A stretch of DNA of 64,000 nt. Source: Streptomyces camponoticapitis. GTDB lineage: Bacteria > Actinomycetota > Actinomycetes > Streptomycetales > Streptomycetaceae. Made by a program: the position numbers and the translations under genes. Below the pieces are notes generated by a model. The model saw only the letters and a program-made list of their open reading frames with translations, had not been told where the DNA came from and did no database searches. How positions within the stretch are numbered: the first letter of the stretch is position 1; each line of letters opens with the position of its first letter. The stretch is from positions 217,927-281,926 of the forward strand of contig NZ_BMMV01000007.1 of assembly GCF_014646115.1 (NCBI RefSeq), given 5' to 3'. This document shows positions 52,833-64,000 of this stretch, piece by piece.

Positions 52833-54400
52833 GGTGCTGCCTCCACCTCGGGCTTGGGATCGGTCTTCTGTACGTCACTCATGGTGTGCTCCACCGCCGG
52901 ATTCACGATGTCGGTCAGCGGCTTCGGGTAGACGCCCAGGAAGAGAAGGAGCGCGATCAGCGGGGTGACGACCGCCAGCTCCCGGAGCTTCAGGTCGGGC
53001 ATGCTGCGGACCGACTCGTTCACCGGGCCCGTCATCGTGCGCTGGTAGAGGACCAGGACGTACAGCGCGGCGAGGACGATGCCGACGGTCGCGATGATGC
53101 CGATCACTGGATACACGCTGAACGTGCCGACCAGGACCAGGAATTCGCTCACGAACGGGGCGAGCCCCGGCAGCGAGAGAGTCGCCAGACCACCGATCAG
53201 GAACGTGCCCGCCAGGACGGGGGCGACCTTCTGCACACCGCCGTAGTCCGAGATGAGCCGTGAACCGCGCCGCGAGATCAGGAAGCCCGCGACCAGCAGC
53301 AGCGCCGCCGTCGAGATTCCGTGGTTGATCATGTAGAGCGTCGCGCCGGACTGGCCCTGGCTCGTCATCGCGAAGATGCCCATGATGATGAAGCCGAAGT
53401 GCGAGATCGACGCGTAGGCGATGAGCCGCTTGATGTCACGCTGGCCGACCGCGAGCAGCGCCCCGTAGACGATGCTGATCAGCGCCAGCACCAGCACCAC
53501 GGGGGTGGCCCACTTGGACGCCTCCGGGAAGAGCTGGAGGCAGAAGCGCAGCATCGCGAACGTGCCGACCTTGTCGACCACCGCGGTGATCAGGACGGCG
53601 ACGGGCGCGGTCGCCTCGCCCATGGCGTTGGGCAGCCAGGTGTGCACCGGCCAGAGCGGCGCCTTGACGGCGAAGGCGAAGAAGAAGCCCAGGAAGAGCC
53701 ACCTCTCCATGCCCGTCGACATGTCCAGCGTCCCGTTGGCCCTGGCCTCGGCGATCTCCGCCAGCGAGAAGGTCCCCGCCTGGACGAACAGACCGATGAC
53801 GGCGGCCAGCATGATCAGACCGCCGGCCAGGTTGTAGAGGAGGAACTTCACGGCCGCGTACGACCGCTGGGTGGCTCCCGCCTCGTCACCGCCCGCGTGG
53901 GCCCGGTCCCCGAAGCCGCCGATGAGGAAGTACACCGGGATGAGCATGGCTTCGAACAGGATGTAGAAGAGGAAGACGTCGGTGGCCTCGAAGGAGAGGA
54001 TCACCATCGCCTCGACCATCAGGATCAGGGCGAAGAAGCCCTGCGTCGGCCGCCAGCGGGAACTCTTCGTCTCCAGCGGGTCGGCGTCGTGCCAGCCCGC
54101 CAGGATGATGAAGGGGATCAGCAGGGCGGTGAGCGCCATGAGCGCCACCCCGATGCCGTCCACGCCCAGTTCGTATCTGACTCCGAAGTCGGAGATCCAG
54201 GCGTGGGACTCGGTCAGCTGATAGCGGTCACCGCCGGGTTCGAAGCGGACCAGCGCGATCGCCGCCAGCACGAGCGTGGCGAGCGAGAAGGCCAGCGCGA
54301 TCCACTTGGCCCCGGTACGCCGGGCGGCCGGGACGGCCGCCGTGACGATCGCGCCGATCGCCGGGACGGCCGCCGTCGCCGTCAGAAGAGGGAACGACAT
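52829..54400 (-). CDS. nuoM: NADH-quinone oxidoreductase subunit M
   Basis: A 523-residue antiporter-like subunit. The TM5 Glu is in LFEAMLIPVYFLIGG, the TM7 Lys in FAVKAPLWPVHTWLPNAMGEA, and another Lys is in VGQRDIKRLIAYASISHFGF. A polar loop (GDRAHAGGDEAGATQ) interrupts the fifth-sixth helix region. It overlaps nuoN by 4 bases and starts 4 bases after the nuoL stop. Typical length. Confidence 0.96.
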   Translation of the reverse strand: MSFPLLTATAAVPAIGAIVTAAVPAARRTGAKWIALAFSLATLVLAAIALVRFEPGGDRYQLTESHAWISDFGVRYELGVDGIGVALMALTALLIPFIILAGWHDADPLETKSSRWRPTQGFFALILMVEAMVILSFEATDVFLFYILFEAMLIPVYFLIGGFGDRAHAGGDEAGATQRSYAAVKFLLYNLAGGLIMLAAVIGLFVQAGTFSLAEIAEARANGTLDMSTGMERWLFLGFFFAFAVKAPLWPVHTWLPNAMGEATAPVAVLITAVVDKVGTFAMLRFCLQLFPEASKWATPVVLVLALISIVYGALLAVGQRDIKRLIAYASISHFGFIIMGIFAMTSQGQSGATLYMINHGISTAALLLVAGFLISRRGSRLISDYGGVQKVAPVLAGTFLIGGLATLSLPGLAPFVSEFLVLVGTFSVYPVIGIIATVGIVLAALYVLVLYQRTMTGPVNESVRSMPDLKLRELAVVTPLIALLLFLGVYPKPLTDIVNPAVEHTMSDVQKTDPKPEVEAAP

Positions 54401-54404
54401 CTGA

Positions 54405-56300
54405 TTACACCGCCCTCATCAGCAGGGTCGCGGCGATGAGCACTGCCGTACCTCCGAACATCGAGACCGCGTAGGAGCGGGCGTAGCCGTTCTGCAGCTT
54501 GCGCAGCCGGCCGGAGAGCCCGCCGAACGACGCCGCCGTGCCGTTGACGACACCGTCGACCAGGGTGTGGTCGACATACACGAGCGAGCGGGTGAGGTGC
54601 TCGCCGCCGCGGACCAGGACCACATGGTTGAAGTCGTCCTGGAGGAGATCGCGGCGGGCGGCGCGGGTGAGCAGCGAGCCGCGCGGCGCGATGACCGGCA
54701 CCGGCTTGCGGCCGTACTGGAGATACGCGGCGCCGACACCGATGAGCAGCACCACGACCGTGGACGCGGTGACGGCCCCCGCGCTGATCGGCGGGTGACC
54801 GTGCTCGAAGGCGGTGACCGGCTCAAGCCACTTCACGAACGACTCGTTGAGCGAGAAGAGACCGCCCGCGAAGACCGAGCCGAAGGCGAGGACGATCATC
54901 GGGATCGTCATCGACTTGGGCGACTCGTGCGGGTGCGGCTCGTTGCCCTCCGCGTCGGGCTGCCAGCGCTTCTCGCCGAAGAAGGTCATCAGCATCACGC
55001 GCGTCATGTAGTACGCCGTGAGGGCCGCGCCCAGCAGGGTGACGGCGCCGAGGATCCAGCCCTCGGTGCCTCCCTTGGCGAACGCCGCCTCGATGATCTT
55101 GTCCTTCGACCAGAAGCCGGAGAGACCGGGGAAGCCGATGATCGCGAGATAGCCGAGACCGAAGGTGACGAAGGTGACCGGCATGTACTTGCGCAGGCCG
55201 CCGTACTTGCGCATGTCCACCTCGTCGTTCATGCCGTGCATGACCGAGCCGGCGCCGAGGAACAGCCCCGCCTTGAAGAAGCCGTGCGTCACCAGGTGCA
55301 TGATCGCGAAGACGTAGCCGATGGGGCCGAGGCCCGCGGCCAGGATCATGTAGCCGATCTGGGACATCGTCGAGCCCGCGAGGGCCTTCTTGATGTCGTC
55401 CTTCGCGCAACCGACGATCGCACCGAAGAGGAGCGTGACCGCTCCGACGACGACGACCACCAGCTGCGCGTCCGGGGACGCGTTGAAGATCGCGCCGGAC
55501 CGGGTGATCAGATACACGCCCGCGGTCACCATCGTCGCCGCGTGGATCAGGGCCGAGACCGGGGTCGGGCCCTCCATCGCGTCGCCGAGCCAGGACTGGA
55601 GCGGCACCTGCGCCGACTTGCCGCAGGCGGCCAGCAGGAGCATCAGGCCGATGCCCGTGATCGTGCCGTCGCTCGCCTCACCGGTGGACTCCAGCACTGG
55701 CCCGAAGGCGAACGTGCCGAAGGTGGTGAACATCAGCATGATCGCGATCGACAGACCCATGTCGCCGACGCGGTTGACCAGGAACGCCTTCTTGGCCGCC
55801 GTGGCCGCGCTGGGCTTGTGCTGCCAGAAGCCGATGAGCAGGTACGACGCGAGGCCGACACCCTCCCAGCCGAAGTACAGCAGCAGGTAGTTGTCCGCGA
55901 GGACGAGCAGCAGCATCGCCGCGAGGAACAGGTTCAGATAGCCGAAGAAGCGGCGGCGCCGCTCGTCGTGCTCCATGTACCCGATGGAGTAGATGTGGAT
56001 CAGGGTGCCGACGCCGGTGATCAGCAGCACGAACGTCATCGACAGCTGGTCGAGCTGGAAGGCGATGTCCGCCTGGAAGCCCTCGACGGGCACCCAGCTG
56101 AACAGGTGCTGGTGCAGGGCGCGTTCCTCGCCGCCCTTGCCCAGCATGTCCGCGAACAGCACCACACCGATCACGAAGGAGGCGGCCGCCAGGACCGTGC
56201 CGAGCAGATGTCCCACCCGGTCCAGGCGTCGCCCGCCGCACAGCAGTAGACCTGCTCCGAGCAGGGGCGCCGCGATGAGCAGCGCAATCAGATTCTCCAC
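54405..56300 (-). CDS. nuoL: NADH-quinone oxidoreductase subunit L
   Basis: A 631-residue distal pump subunit with the long lateral helix in its C-terminal third. The TM5 Glu is in [20 protein letters not shown], the TM7 Lys in [20 protein letters not shown] followed by [15 protein letters not shown], and another Lys in [18 protein letters not shown]. It precedes nuoM by 4 bases and follows nuoK by 14 bases. Matches family length. Confidence 0.96.
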   Translation of the reverse strand: MENLIALLIAAPLLGAGLLLCGGRRLDRVGHLLGTVLAAASFVIGVVLFADMLGKGGEERALHQHLFSWVPVEGFQADIAFQLDQLSMTFVLLITGVGTLIHIYSIGYMEHDERRRRFFGYLNLFLAAMLLLVLADNYLLLYFGWEGVGLASYLLIGFWQHKPSAATAAKKAFLVNRVGDMGLSIAIMLMFTTFGTFAFGPVLESTGEASDGTITGIGLMLLLAACGKSAQVPLQSWLGDAMEGPTPVSALIHAATMVTAGVYLITRSGAIFNASPDAQLVVVVVGAVTLLFGAIVGCAKDDIKKALAGSTMSQIGYMILAAGLGPIGYVFAIMHLVTHGFFKAGLFLGAGSVMHGMNDEVDMRKYGGLRKYMPVTFVTFGLGYLAIIGFPGLSGFWSKDKIIEAAFAKGGTEGWILGAVTLLGAALTAYYMTRVMLMTFFGEKRWQPDAEGNEPHPHESPKSMTIPMIVLAFGSVFAGGLFSLNESFVKWLEPVTAFEHGHPPISAGAVTASTVVVLLIGVGAAYLQYGRKPVPVIAPRGSLLTRAARRDLLQDDFNHVVLVRGGEHLTRSLVYVDHTLVDGVVNGTAASFGGLSGRLRKLQNGYARSYAVSMFGGTAVLIAATLLMRAV

Positions 56301-56314
56301 GATTCAGCGACCCC

Positions 56315-56614
56315 TCAGAGCTTCATCAGGCTGGCGTCGTCGACCGAGGCCGAGTGGCGCGAACGGAACAGCGACACGATGATCGCGAGCCCGACGACGA
56401 CTTCCGCTGCGGCGACGACCATCGTGAAGAAGGCGATGATCTGGCCGTCCAGATTGCCGTGCATCCGGGAGAAGGCGACGAATGCGAGGTTGCACGCGTT
56501 GAGCATCAGCTCGACGCACATGAAGACGACGATCGCATTGCGCCGGATCAGCACTCCGGCCGCACCGATGGTGAACAACAGGGCGGCGAGATAGAGGTAG
56601 TTGACCGGATTCAT
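56315..56614 (-). CDS. nuoK: NADH-quinone oxidoreductase subunit K
   Basis: A 99-residue three-helix subunit, standard size. The two buried Glu residues are in [20 protein letters not shown] and [18 protein letters not shown]. The start ATG overlaps nuoJ by 4 bases. Compared with the paralogue at 26747, it lacks the C-terminal tail. Confidence 0.95.
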   Translation of the reverse strand: MNPVNYLYLAALLFTIGAAGVLIRRNAIVVFMCVELMLNACNLAFVAFSRMHGNLDGQIIAFFTMVVAAAEVVVGLAIIVSLFRSRHSASVDDASLMKL

Positions 56615-57435
56615 TTGGTGACACCGTCCTCGCGGTCCCGGCGGTCCACACGGCCGAGGCGCTCGCTCGACCGCTGCTCCAGCGCCTTCAGGTCGGCCAT
56701 GGCCTCACCGGACACGTCCCGGATCTGGCCGCGGTCCTTGAGCGTCTTGCTGACCGTCAGCTCGGAAGCGGTGCCGTCGGGCAGCAGACCGGCGATGTCC
56801 ACCGCGTTGTGGCGGGCGTAGACACCGGGCGCGGGCAGCGGCGGCACGTGCTTGCTGCGGATCCGCTGCTCGGACAGCTCACGCTGGGTCAGGGCCCGTT
56901 CGGTGCGCTCGCGGTGCGTGAGCACCATCGCGCCGACGGAGGCCGTGATCAGCAGGGCGCCGGTGATCTCGAAGGCGAACACGTACTTGGTGAAGACCAG
57001 GGCCGCGAGGCCCTCCACGTTGCCCCCGGCGTTGGCGACGCCGAGCCCGGTGAAGGTCGTCAGCGACGCGTTGCCGATGCCCGCGATCAGCAGGACACCG
57101 AAGCCGAGCCCGCAGGCGGCGGCCCACCAGCGCTGGCCCTTGATCGTCTCCGTGAGTGAGTCGGCGGCGGTGACGCCGACGAGCATGACCACGAAGAGGA
57201 AGAGCATCATGATCGCGCCGGTGTAGACGACGATCTGCACGATGCCCAGGAAGTACGCCCCGTTGGCCAGGTAGAAGACCGCCAGGATGATCATGGTCCC
57301 GGCGAGACAGAGCGCGCTGTGCACGGCCCGCCTCATCAGGATGGTGCAGAGCGCGCCGATCACGGCGACGGTGCCGAGGATCCAGAACTGGACGGCCTCG
57401 CCGGTCGAGGTGAGGGAAGCGGCGAGCGTGTTCAT
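56611..57435 (-). CDS. nuoJ: NADH-quinone oxidoreductase subunit J with cytoplasmic tail
   Basis: A 274-residue NuoJ with five helices (about 1-180), including the TM3 segment [21 protein letters not shown] hydrophilic C-terminal tail of about 90 residues (from [20 protein letters not shown] to the end) follows, rich in Arg/Glu and probably on the cytoplasmic side; this is an actinobacterial feature. The ATG overlaps the nuoI stop by 4 bases. Confidence 0.95.
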   Translation of the reverse strand: MNTLAASLTSTGEAVQFWILGTVAVIGALCTILMRRAVHSALCLAGTMIILAVFYLANGAYFLGIVQIVVYTGAIMMLFLFVVMLVGVTAADSLTETIKGQRWWAAACGLGFGVLLIAGIGNASLTTFTGLGVANAGGNVEGLAALVFTKYVFAFEITGALLITASVGAMVLTHRERTERALTQRELSEQRIRSKHVPPLPAPGVYARHNAVDIAGLLPDGTASELTVSKTLKDRGQIRDVSGEAMADLKALEQRSSERLGRVDRRDREDGVTK

Positions 57436-58091
57436 CCGCCGATCACCTTCCTCGACGCCGGTTCGTCCTCGCCGAAGTCGGAGGCGCCTTCCTGCGGGCG
57501 CTCGCCCTTGGTGAAGGCGACCTGCCGGACCGTGCCGGGGGCGGCTTCGGTCACCAGGCCCCGGTAGTAGTCCTGTTCGTCCGTGCCGGGGAAGATCGAG
57601 TGCGGGGACTCGACCATGCCCTCCTCCAGTCCCGCGAGGAGCTGCTCCTTGGTGTAGATGAGGCTCTCGCGCGAACTGTCGGCCAGCTCGAACTCGTTGG
57701 TCATCGTGAGCGCCCGGGTGGGGCACGCCTCGATACAGAGTCCGCACAGGATGCAGCGGGCGTAGTTGATCTGGTAGACGCGGCCGTAACGCTCACCCGG
57801 GGAGTAGCGCTCCTCCTCGGTGTTGTCCGCGCCCTCGACATAGATCGCGTCCGCCGGGCAGGCCCAGGCGCACAGCTCACAGCCGATGCACTTCTCCAGG
57901 CCGTCCGGATGACGGTTCAGCTGATGGCGGCCGTGGAAGCGCGGCGCCGTCACCTTCTCCGTCTCCGGATACTGCTCGGTCAGCCGCTTCTTGAACATGG
58001 CCTTGAAGGTCACGCCGAAGCCGGCGACCGGATTCAGCCGGCGCGCGCCGGGGTCGTCCCCCTTCGAACCTTTGGAAGCGTTGTCAGGCAC
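57432..58091 (-). CDS. nuoI: NADH-quinone oxidoreductase subunit I
   Basis: A 219-residue subunit with two [4Fe-4S] clusters. Motifs are [17 protein letters not shown] and [17 protein letters not shown] in the central third. GTG 58091 ([11 protein letters not shown]) is chosen because AAGGAGG stands 6 bases upstream and it overlaps the nuoH stop by 8 bases; an ATG 48 bases further upstream is unlikely. The C-terminal 45 residues are acidic and variable. Confidence 0.95.
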   Translation of the reverse strand: MPDNASKGSKGDDPGARRLNPVAGFGVTFKAMFKKRLTEQYPETEKVTAPRFHGRHQLNRHPDGLEKCIGCELCAWACPADAIYVEGADNTEEERYSPGERYGRVYQINYARCILCGLCIEACPTRALTMTNEFELADSSRESLIYTKEQLLAGLEEGMVESPHSIFPGTDEQDYYRGLVTEAAPGTVRQVAFTKGERPQEGASDFGEDEPASRKVIGG

Positions 58092-59472
58092 CGTCAGCCT
58101 CCTTTCCGTCACTCTCAGTATTGACCCCGCCACTGACAATCAGTTCGCGCTCACCGCGTGAGCGCCGGCGCGGCACGGGCGGCAGGGTCTGCCCCGGCAG
58201 CGGAGGCACCGGGAATCCACCGGCCATCGGATCGAACGGGGGCGGTGGTGGTTCGGCCGCGGCAGCGGCCTTCTCCTTCTTGTCCCGGAAGATGTCGGCG
58301 ACGAAGGAGAGCAGCAGGATCGCGATGACGGCCCCGGCCACGTAGAGCACGATGTCCTGGAAGTCGTAGTTCTCGTTCCGCAGGGCACGCACGGTGGCGA
58401 CCAGCATCAGCCAGACGACCGAGACCGGGATCAGGACCTTCCAGCCGAGCTTCATCAACTGGTCGTAGCGCACACGCGGGAGCGTGCCGCGCAGCCAGAT
58501 GAAGAAGAACAGCAGCAGCTGGACCTTGACGATGAACCAGAGCATCGGCCACCAGCCGTGGTTCGCACCCTCCCAGAACGTGGAGATGGGGTACGGGGCC
58601 CGCCAGCCGCCCAGGAAGAGCGTGGCGGAGACGGCGGAGACGGTGACCATGTTGACGTACTCGGCCAGCATGAACAGCGCGAACTTGATCGACGAGTACT
58701 CGGTGTTGAAGCCGCCGACCAGGTCACCCTCGGACTCGGGCATGTCGAACGGCGCGCGGTTGGTCTCGCCGACCATCGTGACGATGTAGATGATGAAGGA
58801 GACCGGCAGCAGGATGATGTACCACCGGTCGGCCTGCGCGTCGACGATCGCCGAGGTCGACATCGACCCGGAGTAGAGGAACACCGAGGCGAACGCGGCG
58901 CCCATCGCGATCTCGTAGGAGATCATCTGCGCGCACGAGCGCAAGCCACCGAGCAGCGGGTACGTCGATCCGGACGACCAGCCGGCGAGGACGATGCCGT
59001 AGATGCCGACCGAGGCGACCGCGAGGATGTAGAGCATCGCGATCGGCAGGTCCGTCAGCTGCATCGTCGTGCGGTGGCCGAAGATCGAGACTTCGTTGCC
59101 CGCGGGTCCGAAGGGGATCACGGCGATCGCCATGAAGGCGGGCACCGCCGCGATGATCGGCGCCAGGACGTAGACGACCTTGTCGGCCCGCTTGACGACG
59201 ACGTCTTCCTTCAGCATCAGCTTGATGCCGTCGGCGAGCGACTGGAGCATGCCCCAGGGGCCGTGCCGGTTGGGCCCGATGCGCAGCTGCATCCAGGCGA
59301 CGACCTTGCGCTCCCAGACGATCGCGATCAGCACGGTCACCATGAGGAACGCGAAGCAGAAGACGGCCTTGATGGCCACCAGCCACCACGGGTCGGTGCC
59401 GAACATCGAGAGGTCCTCGGCGGCGAGGACGCTCTGCGCGGGTGCCGCGCCGAGTTGGGCGAGGGCGGTCAT
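58084..59472 (-). CDS. nuoH: NADH-quinone oxidoreductase subunit H with Pro-rich tail
   Basis: A 462-residue quinone-site subunit with about eight helices. The quinone loop [20 protein letters not shown] is canonical, and the Glu-rich coupling loop is in [20 protein letters not shown]. The last roughly 70 residues are cytoplasmic, Pro-rich ([20 protein letters not shown]) and basic, not part of the core. It overlaps nuoG by 4 bases. Contrast with NuoH2 at 28281, whose loop lacks the conserved N-R. Confidence 0.96.
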   Translation of the reverse strand: MTALAQLGAAPAQSVLAAEDLSMFGTDPWWLVAIKAVFCFAFLMVTVLIAIVWERKVVAWMQLRIGPNRHGPWGMLQSLADGIKLMLKEDVVVKRADKVVYVLAPIIAAVPAFMAIAVIPFGPAGNEVSIFGHRTTMQLTDLPIAMLYILAVASVGIYGIVLAGWSSGSTYPLLGGLRSCAQMISYEIAMGAAFASVFLYSGSMSTSAIVDAQADRWYIILLPVSFIIYIVTMVGETNRAPFDMPESEGDLVGGFNTEYSSIKFALFMLAEYVNMVTVSAVSATLFLGGWRAPYPISTFWEGANHGWWPMLWFIVKVQLLLFFFIWLRGTLPRVRYDQLMKLGWKVLIPVSVVWLMLVATVRALRNENYDFQDIVLYVAGAVIAILLLSFVADIFRDKKEKAAAAAEPPPPPFDPMAGGFPVPPLPGQTLPPVPRRRSRGERELIVSGGVNTESDGKEADGA

Positions 59473-61987
59473 GCGCGCACCTCCGGTGCGTCGGACTCCG
59501 GTGCGCCGGCCGGGGCCTGTGCCTCGGCGGGGCCGATCCGGACGAGCGTGCCCGGCCGGGATCCGGTGTCCGCGAGGACACCGCCGCCGGCCGAGTTCAG
59601 CGGCAGCCAGACGACGTTGTCGGGCATCTCGGTGACGCTGAGCGGCAGTTCGACCGTGCCTGCGGGGCCGGTGACGGCCAGGACGTCGCCGTCCTTGACG
59701 CCCGTCTCGGCCGCGGTGGCGGCGGAGAGCCGGGCGACGGCCGCGTGGCGGGTGCCCGCCAGGGCCTCGTCGCCGTCCTGGAGCCGGCCCTGGTCGAGCA
59801 GCAGCCGGTGACCGGCGAGCACCGCCTCGCCCGCGCCCGGACGGGGCAGCGGACGCGACGACTCGACGGGCCCTTCGGCACGCGGGCCGTCCCAGTGGCC
59901 GAGCCGGTCCAGCTCGGTGTGTACGGCCTTCAGGTCGGGCAGCGCCAGGGACACGTCCATGGCGTCGGCGAGCATGTGCAGCACCCGCGCGTCGTCCGTG
60001 GCCAGCCGCCGCGTCATCTGGTCGGGCTTGAGGGCGGCCTCGAACATCCGCACCCTGCCCTCCCAGTTGAGGAAGGTGCCGGCCTTCTCGGCGACGGCCG
60101 CGACGGGAAAGACGACGTCGGCGTGGTCGGTGACCTCGCTGGGACGCAGCTCCATCGAGACCAGGAAGCCGACGGCCGCGAGCGCCTCACGCGCGCGTGC
60201 CGGGTCCGGCAGGTCGGCGACCTCGACGCCCGCGACGACCAGCGCGCCGAGTTCGCCGGTCGCGGCGGCCTCGACGATCTGGCCGGTGTCCCGGCCGTGG
60301 CGGTGCGGCAGTTCGCGTACGCGCCAGACCTCGGCGACCTCCTCACGGGCCCGCGGGTCCGTGGCGGGACGGCCGCCGGGCAGCAGCGTCGGCAGCGCGC
60401 CGGCCTCGACCGCGCCGCGCTCACCGGCCCTGCGCGGCACCCAGACGAGCTTGGCGCCGGTCGCGGTGGCGGCCCTGGCGGCGGCGGTGAGCCCGCCGGG
60501 GACGGCGGCCAGCCGCTCGCCGACGACGATCACCGCGCCGCTCTCGCGCAGGGCGTCGGCGGCGCGGGTGCCCGCGCCTTCGAGGCCGGTCTGCGAGGCG
60601 AGCGCGTCGAGCCACTCGGTCTCGGTGCCGGGCGCGGCGGGCAGCAGAGTGCCGCCGGCCTTCCGCAGACCGGGCGTGGTGTGCGTGGCGAGGGAGAAGC
60701 TGCGCTGCCCGTGCTTGCGGTGGGCCTTGCGCATCCTCAGGAAGAGGCCGGGCGCCTCCTCCTCGGACTCGAAACCGACGAGCAGGACGGCCGGGGCCTT
60801 CTCCAGCGTCGTGTTCGTGATCCCCTTGCCGTCCAGGTCGACGCCGTGTCCGGCGACGTGGGCGGCGAGGAACTCGGCCTCCTCGGCGCTGTGTACGCGC
60901 GCGCGGAAGTCGATGTCGTTGGTGTCGAGGGCGACGCGGGCGAACTTGGCGTACGCGTAGGAGTCCTCGACCGTCAGCCGGCCGCCGCTCAGGACCGCGG
61001 CCCGGCCGCGCGCGGCGGCGAGACCGTTGGCCGCGGCCTCAAGTGCCTCGGGCCAGCTCGCCGGTTCCAGCTCGCCGTCCGCGTTCCGTACGAGGGGCGA
61101 GGTGATCCGGTCCGGCCGCTGCGCGTAGCGGAAGCCGAACCGCCCCTTGTCGCAGATCCACTCCTCGTTGACCTCGGGGTCGTCGGCGGCCATGCGCCGC
61201 ATGACCTTGCCGCGCCGGTGGTCGGTGCGGGTGGCACAGCCGCCCGCGCAGTGCTCGCACACGCTCGGCGAGGAGACCAGGTCGAACGGGCGGGAGCGGA
61301 AGCGGTACGCCGCCGAGGTCAGCGCGCCGACCGGGCAGATCTGGATGGTGTTGCCGGAGAAGTACGACTCGAACGGGTCGCCCACCCCGATACCGACCTG
61401 CTGGAGCGCGCCGCGCTCCAGGAACTCGATCACCGGGTCGCCCGCGACCTGGTTGGAGAAGCGGGTGCAGCGCGCGCAGAGCACGCACCGCTCGCGGTCG
61501 AGCAGCACCTGTGTGGAGATCGGTACGGGCTTCTCGAAGGTCCGCTTCTTGCCCTCGAACCGGGTGTCGGCCTGACCGGCGCTCATCGCCTGGTTCTGCA
61601 GCGGGCACTCGCCGCCCTTGTCGCAGACCGGGCAGTCCAGCGGGTGGTTGATGAGCAGCAGCTCCATCACACCGCGCTGCGCCTTCTCGGCGACCGGCGA
61701 GGTGATCTGCGACTTGACGACCATGCCGTCGGTGCAGGTGATGGTGCAGGAGGCCATCGGCTTGCGCTGGCCCTCGACCTCGACGATGCACTGCCGGCAG
61801 GCGCCGGCGGGGTCGAGGAGCGGGTGGTCGCAGAACCGGGGGATCTCGATGCCGAGGAGTTCGGCGGCGCGGATCACCAGGGTCCCCTTGGGGACCGAGA
61901 TCTCGATGCCGTCGATCGTCAGCGAGACGAGATCTTCGGGCGGGACCGCCGCCTCGCCGCCGCCGGTGGGGGCGGAGGTGGTGACTG

Positions 61988-61991
<4 letters not shown>
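59469..61991 (-). CDS. nuoG: NADH-quinone oxidoreductase subunit G
   Basis: An 840-residue Fe-S subunit of the NADH arm. The N-terminal [2Fe-2S] domain has [10 protein letters not shown] and further Cys around residue 60. The His-Cys motif [19 protein letters not shown] and [4Fe-4S] motif [19 protein letters not shown] follow. The N7-type motif [13 protein letters not shown] with a later [12 protein letters not shown] is also present. The molybdopterin-like remainder (about 300-840) is catalytically silent in complex I. ATG 61991 overlaps nuoF by 4 bases; a longer frame is rejected. Confidence 0.96.
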
Positions 61992-63342
<1,351 letters not shown>

Positions 63343-63343
<1 letters not shown>

Positions 63344-64000
63344 CACTTCCCCTCCTCGGCTACCGGGCCCGTGGGGTTCGCGGGATCGGACGGCGCGGTC
63401 TGCTGCGGCGCGTCGTGCGAGCTCAGATGTTCGGAACCGGGCTGGGGCGGTGTGTCCCGCGGGGCCCTGTCGGCGCGCGGGGCGGGCGTACGGGCCGGGA
63501 TGGCCTCGCCCTTGGCGAGCTTCAGGCCGATCAGCGAGGCGGGGCCCGCGCCACCGGTGGCGTCGACGGCGCCGGGGCGCTCGTCGGGGAAGCCCGCGAG
63601 GATGCGCGCGGTCTCCTTGTACGTGCACAGGGGCGCGCCGCGCGTCGGGGTGACCTGCTCGCCGGCCCGCAGGTCGTCCACGAGCTGCTTCGCCGACTCG
63701 ACGGTCTGGTTGTCGAAGAACTCCCAGTTGACCATCACCACCGGCGCGAAGTCGCAGGCCGCGTTGCACTCGATGTGCTCCAGCGTGACCTTGCCGTCCT
63801 CGGTGGTCTCGTTGTTGCCGACCCCCAGGTGCTGCTTCAGCTCGTCGAAGATGGCGTCGCCGCCCATCACCGCGCAGAGCGTGTTGGTGCAGACGCCGAC
63901 CTGGTAGTCGCCGGACGGCTTGCGCCGGTACATCGAGTAGAAGGTGGAGACCGCGGTCACCTCGGCGGTGGTCAGCCCCAGCATCTCGGCGCAGAACCGG
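63343..64000 (-). CDS. nuoE: NADH-quinone oxidoreductase subunit E, 5' end outside the window
   Basis: The partial NuoE runs off the right edge; 218 codons are present. It carries the [2Fe-2S] N1a cluster. The ligands are visible as VCTNTLCAVMGGD and ECNAACDFAPVVM. Upstream of MLGLTTAEVTAVSTFY the frame stays open to the edge, so the N-terminal thioredoxin-like start is missing. The C-terminal roughly 70 residues are Pro/Ala-rich and variable. The operon continues to nuoD and nuoA beyond the edge by standard order. Confidence 0.95.

Overview
The window is ordinary chromosomal DNA of a Streptomyces or close relative. It is very GC-rich with third-position GC bias. Gene content and order match the Streptomyces core block: rplL-rplJ / lipoprotein / rplA-rplK / nusG-secE / tRNA-Trp, then aspC, murB, rpmG with tRNA genes, htpX, a second partial nuo cluster, korAB and the main nuo operon. 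GTG starts and 4-base stop/start overlaps are common. No insertion sequence, prophage, CRISPR array or rRNA gene was seen. Genus assignment is inference from recalled gene order.

Layout. 1-5453 (minus): L7/L12, L10 with its leader, a Met-rich lipoprotein, L1, L11, NusG with a long acidic N-terminus, SecE, tRNA-Trp. 5671-14465: aminotransferase, adenosine/adenine deaminase family protein, a TetR/NAD(P)-binding pair, MurB, a TetR-MFS pair with palindromic operators, a two-subunit MaoC-type dehydratase, L33, tRNA-Met and tRNA-Thr. 14806-21362: an amidohydrolase lacking key catalytic residues, a second NAD(P)-binding protein, tRNA-Tyr, YajQ, an AlkB-like dioxygenase, a GlsB-type membrane protein, an APC permease, YccF and HtpX. 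21550-31274 (minus): nuoA2B2C2H2I2J2K2L2M2N2, a complex I-like cluster with no nuoD, E, F or G. 31531-35264: two tandem paralogous histidine kinases and one NarL-type response regulator. 35538-38553: korAB behind a structured A-rich leader.

38740-48000: RarD, an MFS/HxlR pair, a CGNR protein and VOC protein with start codons 21 bp apart, a cysteine phosphatase, a secreted M28 aminopeptidase, a two-gene ABC exporter and a LolA-like protein. 48237-51097: a long-chain polyprenyl diphosphate synthase (probably menaquinone side chain), fumarylacetoacetase and a small membrane protein. 51180-64000 (minus): the main nuo operon from nuoN back to nuoE, which runs off the right edge.

Functional picture. 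The right half is dominated by respiration: a full NADH:menaquinone oxidoreductase operon, a second membrane-arm set with only the B, C and I peripheral subunits, a ferredoxin-reducing 2-oxoglutarate oxidoreductase, and a quinone side-chain enzyme. The most interesting hypothesis is that the Nuo2 complex takes electrons from a carrier other than NADH, possibly ferredoxin reduced by KorAB. The tandem kinases have similar palindromes at matching distances upstream of each start and may be autoregulated by the adjacent response regulator. Two transporter/regulator pairs carry visible operator-like inverted repeats.
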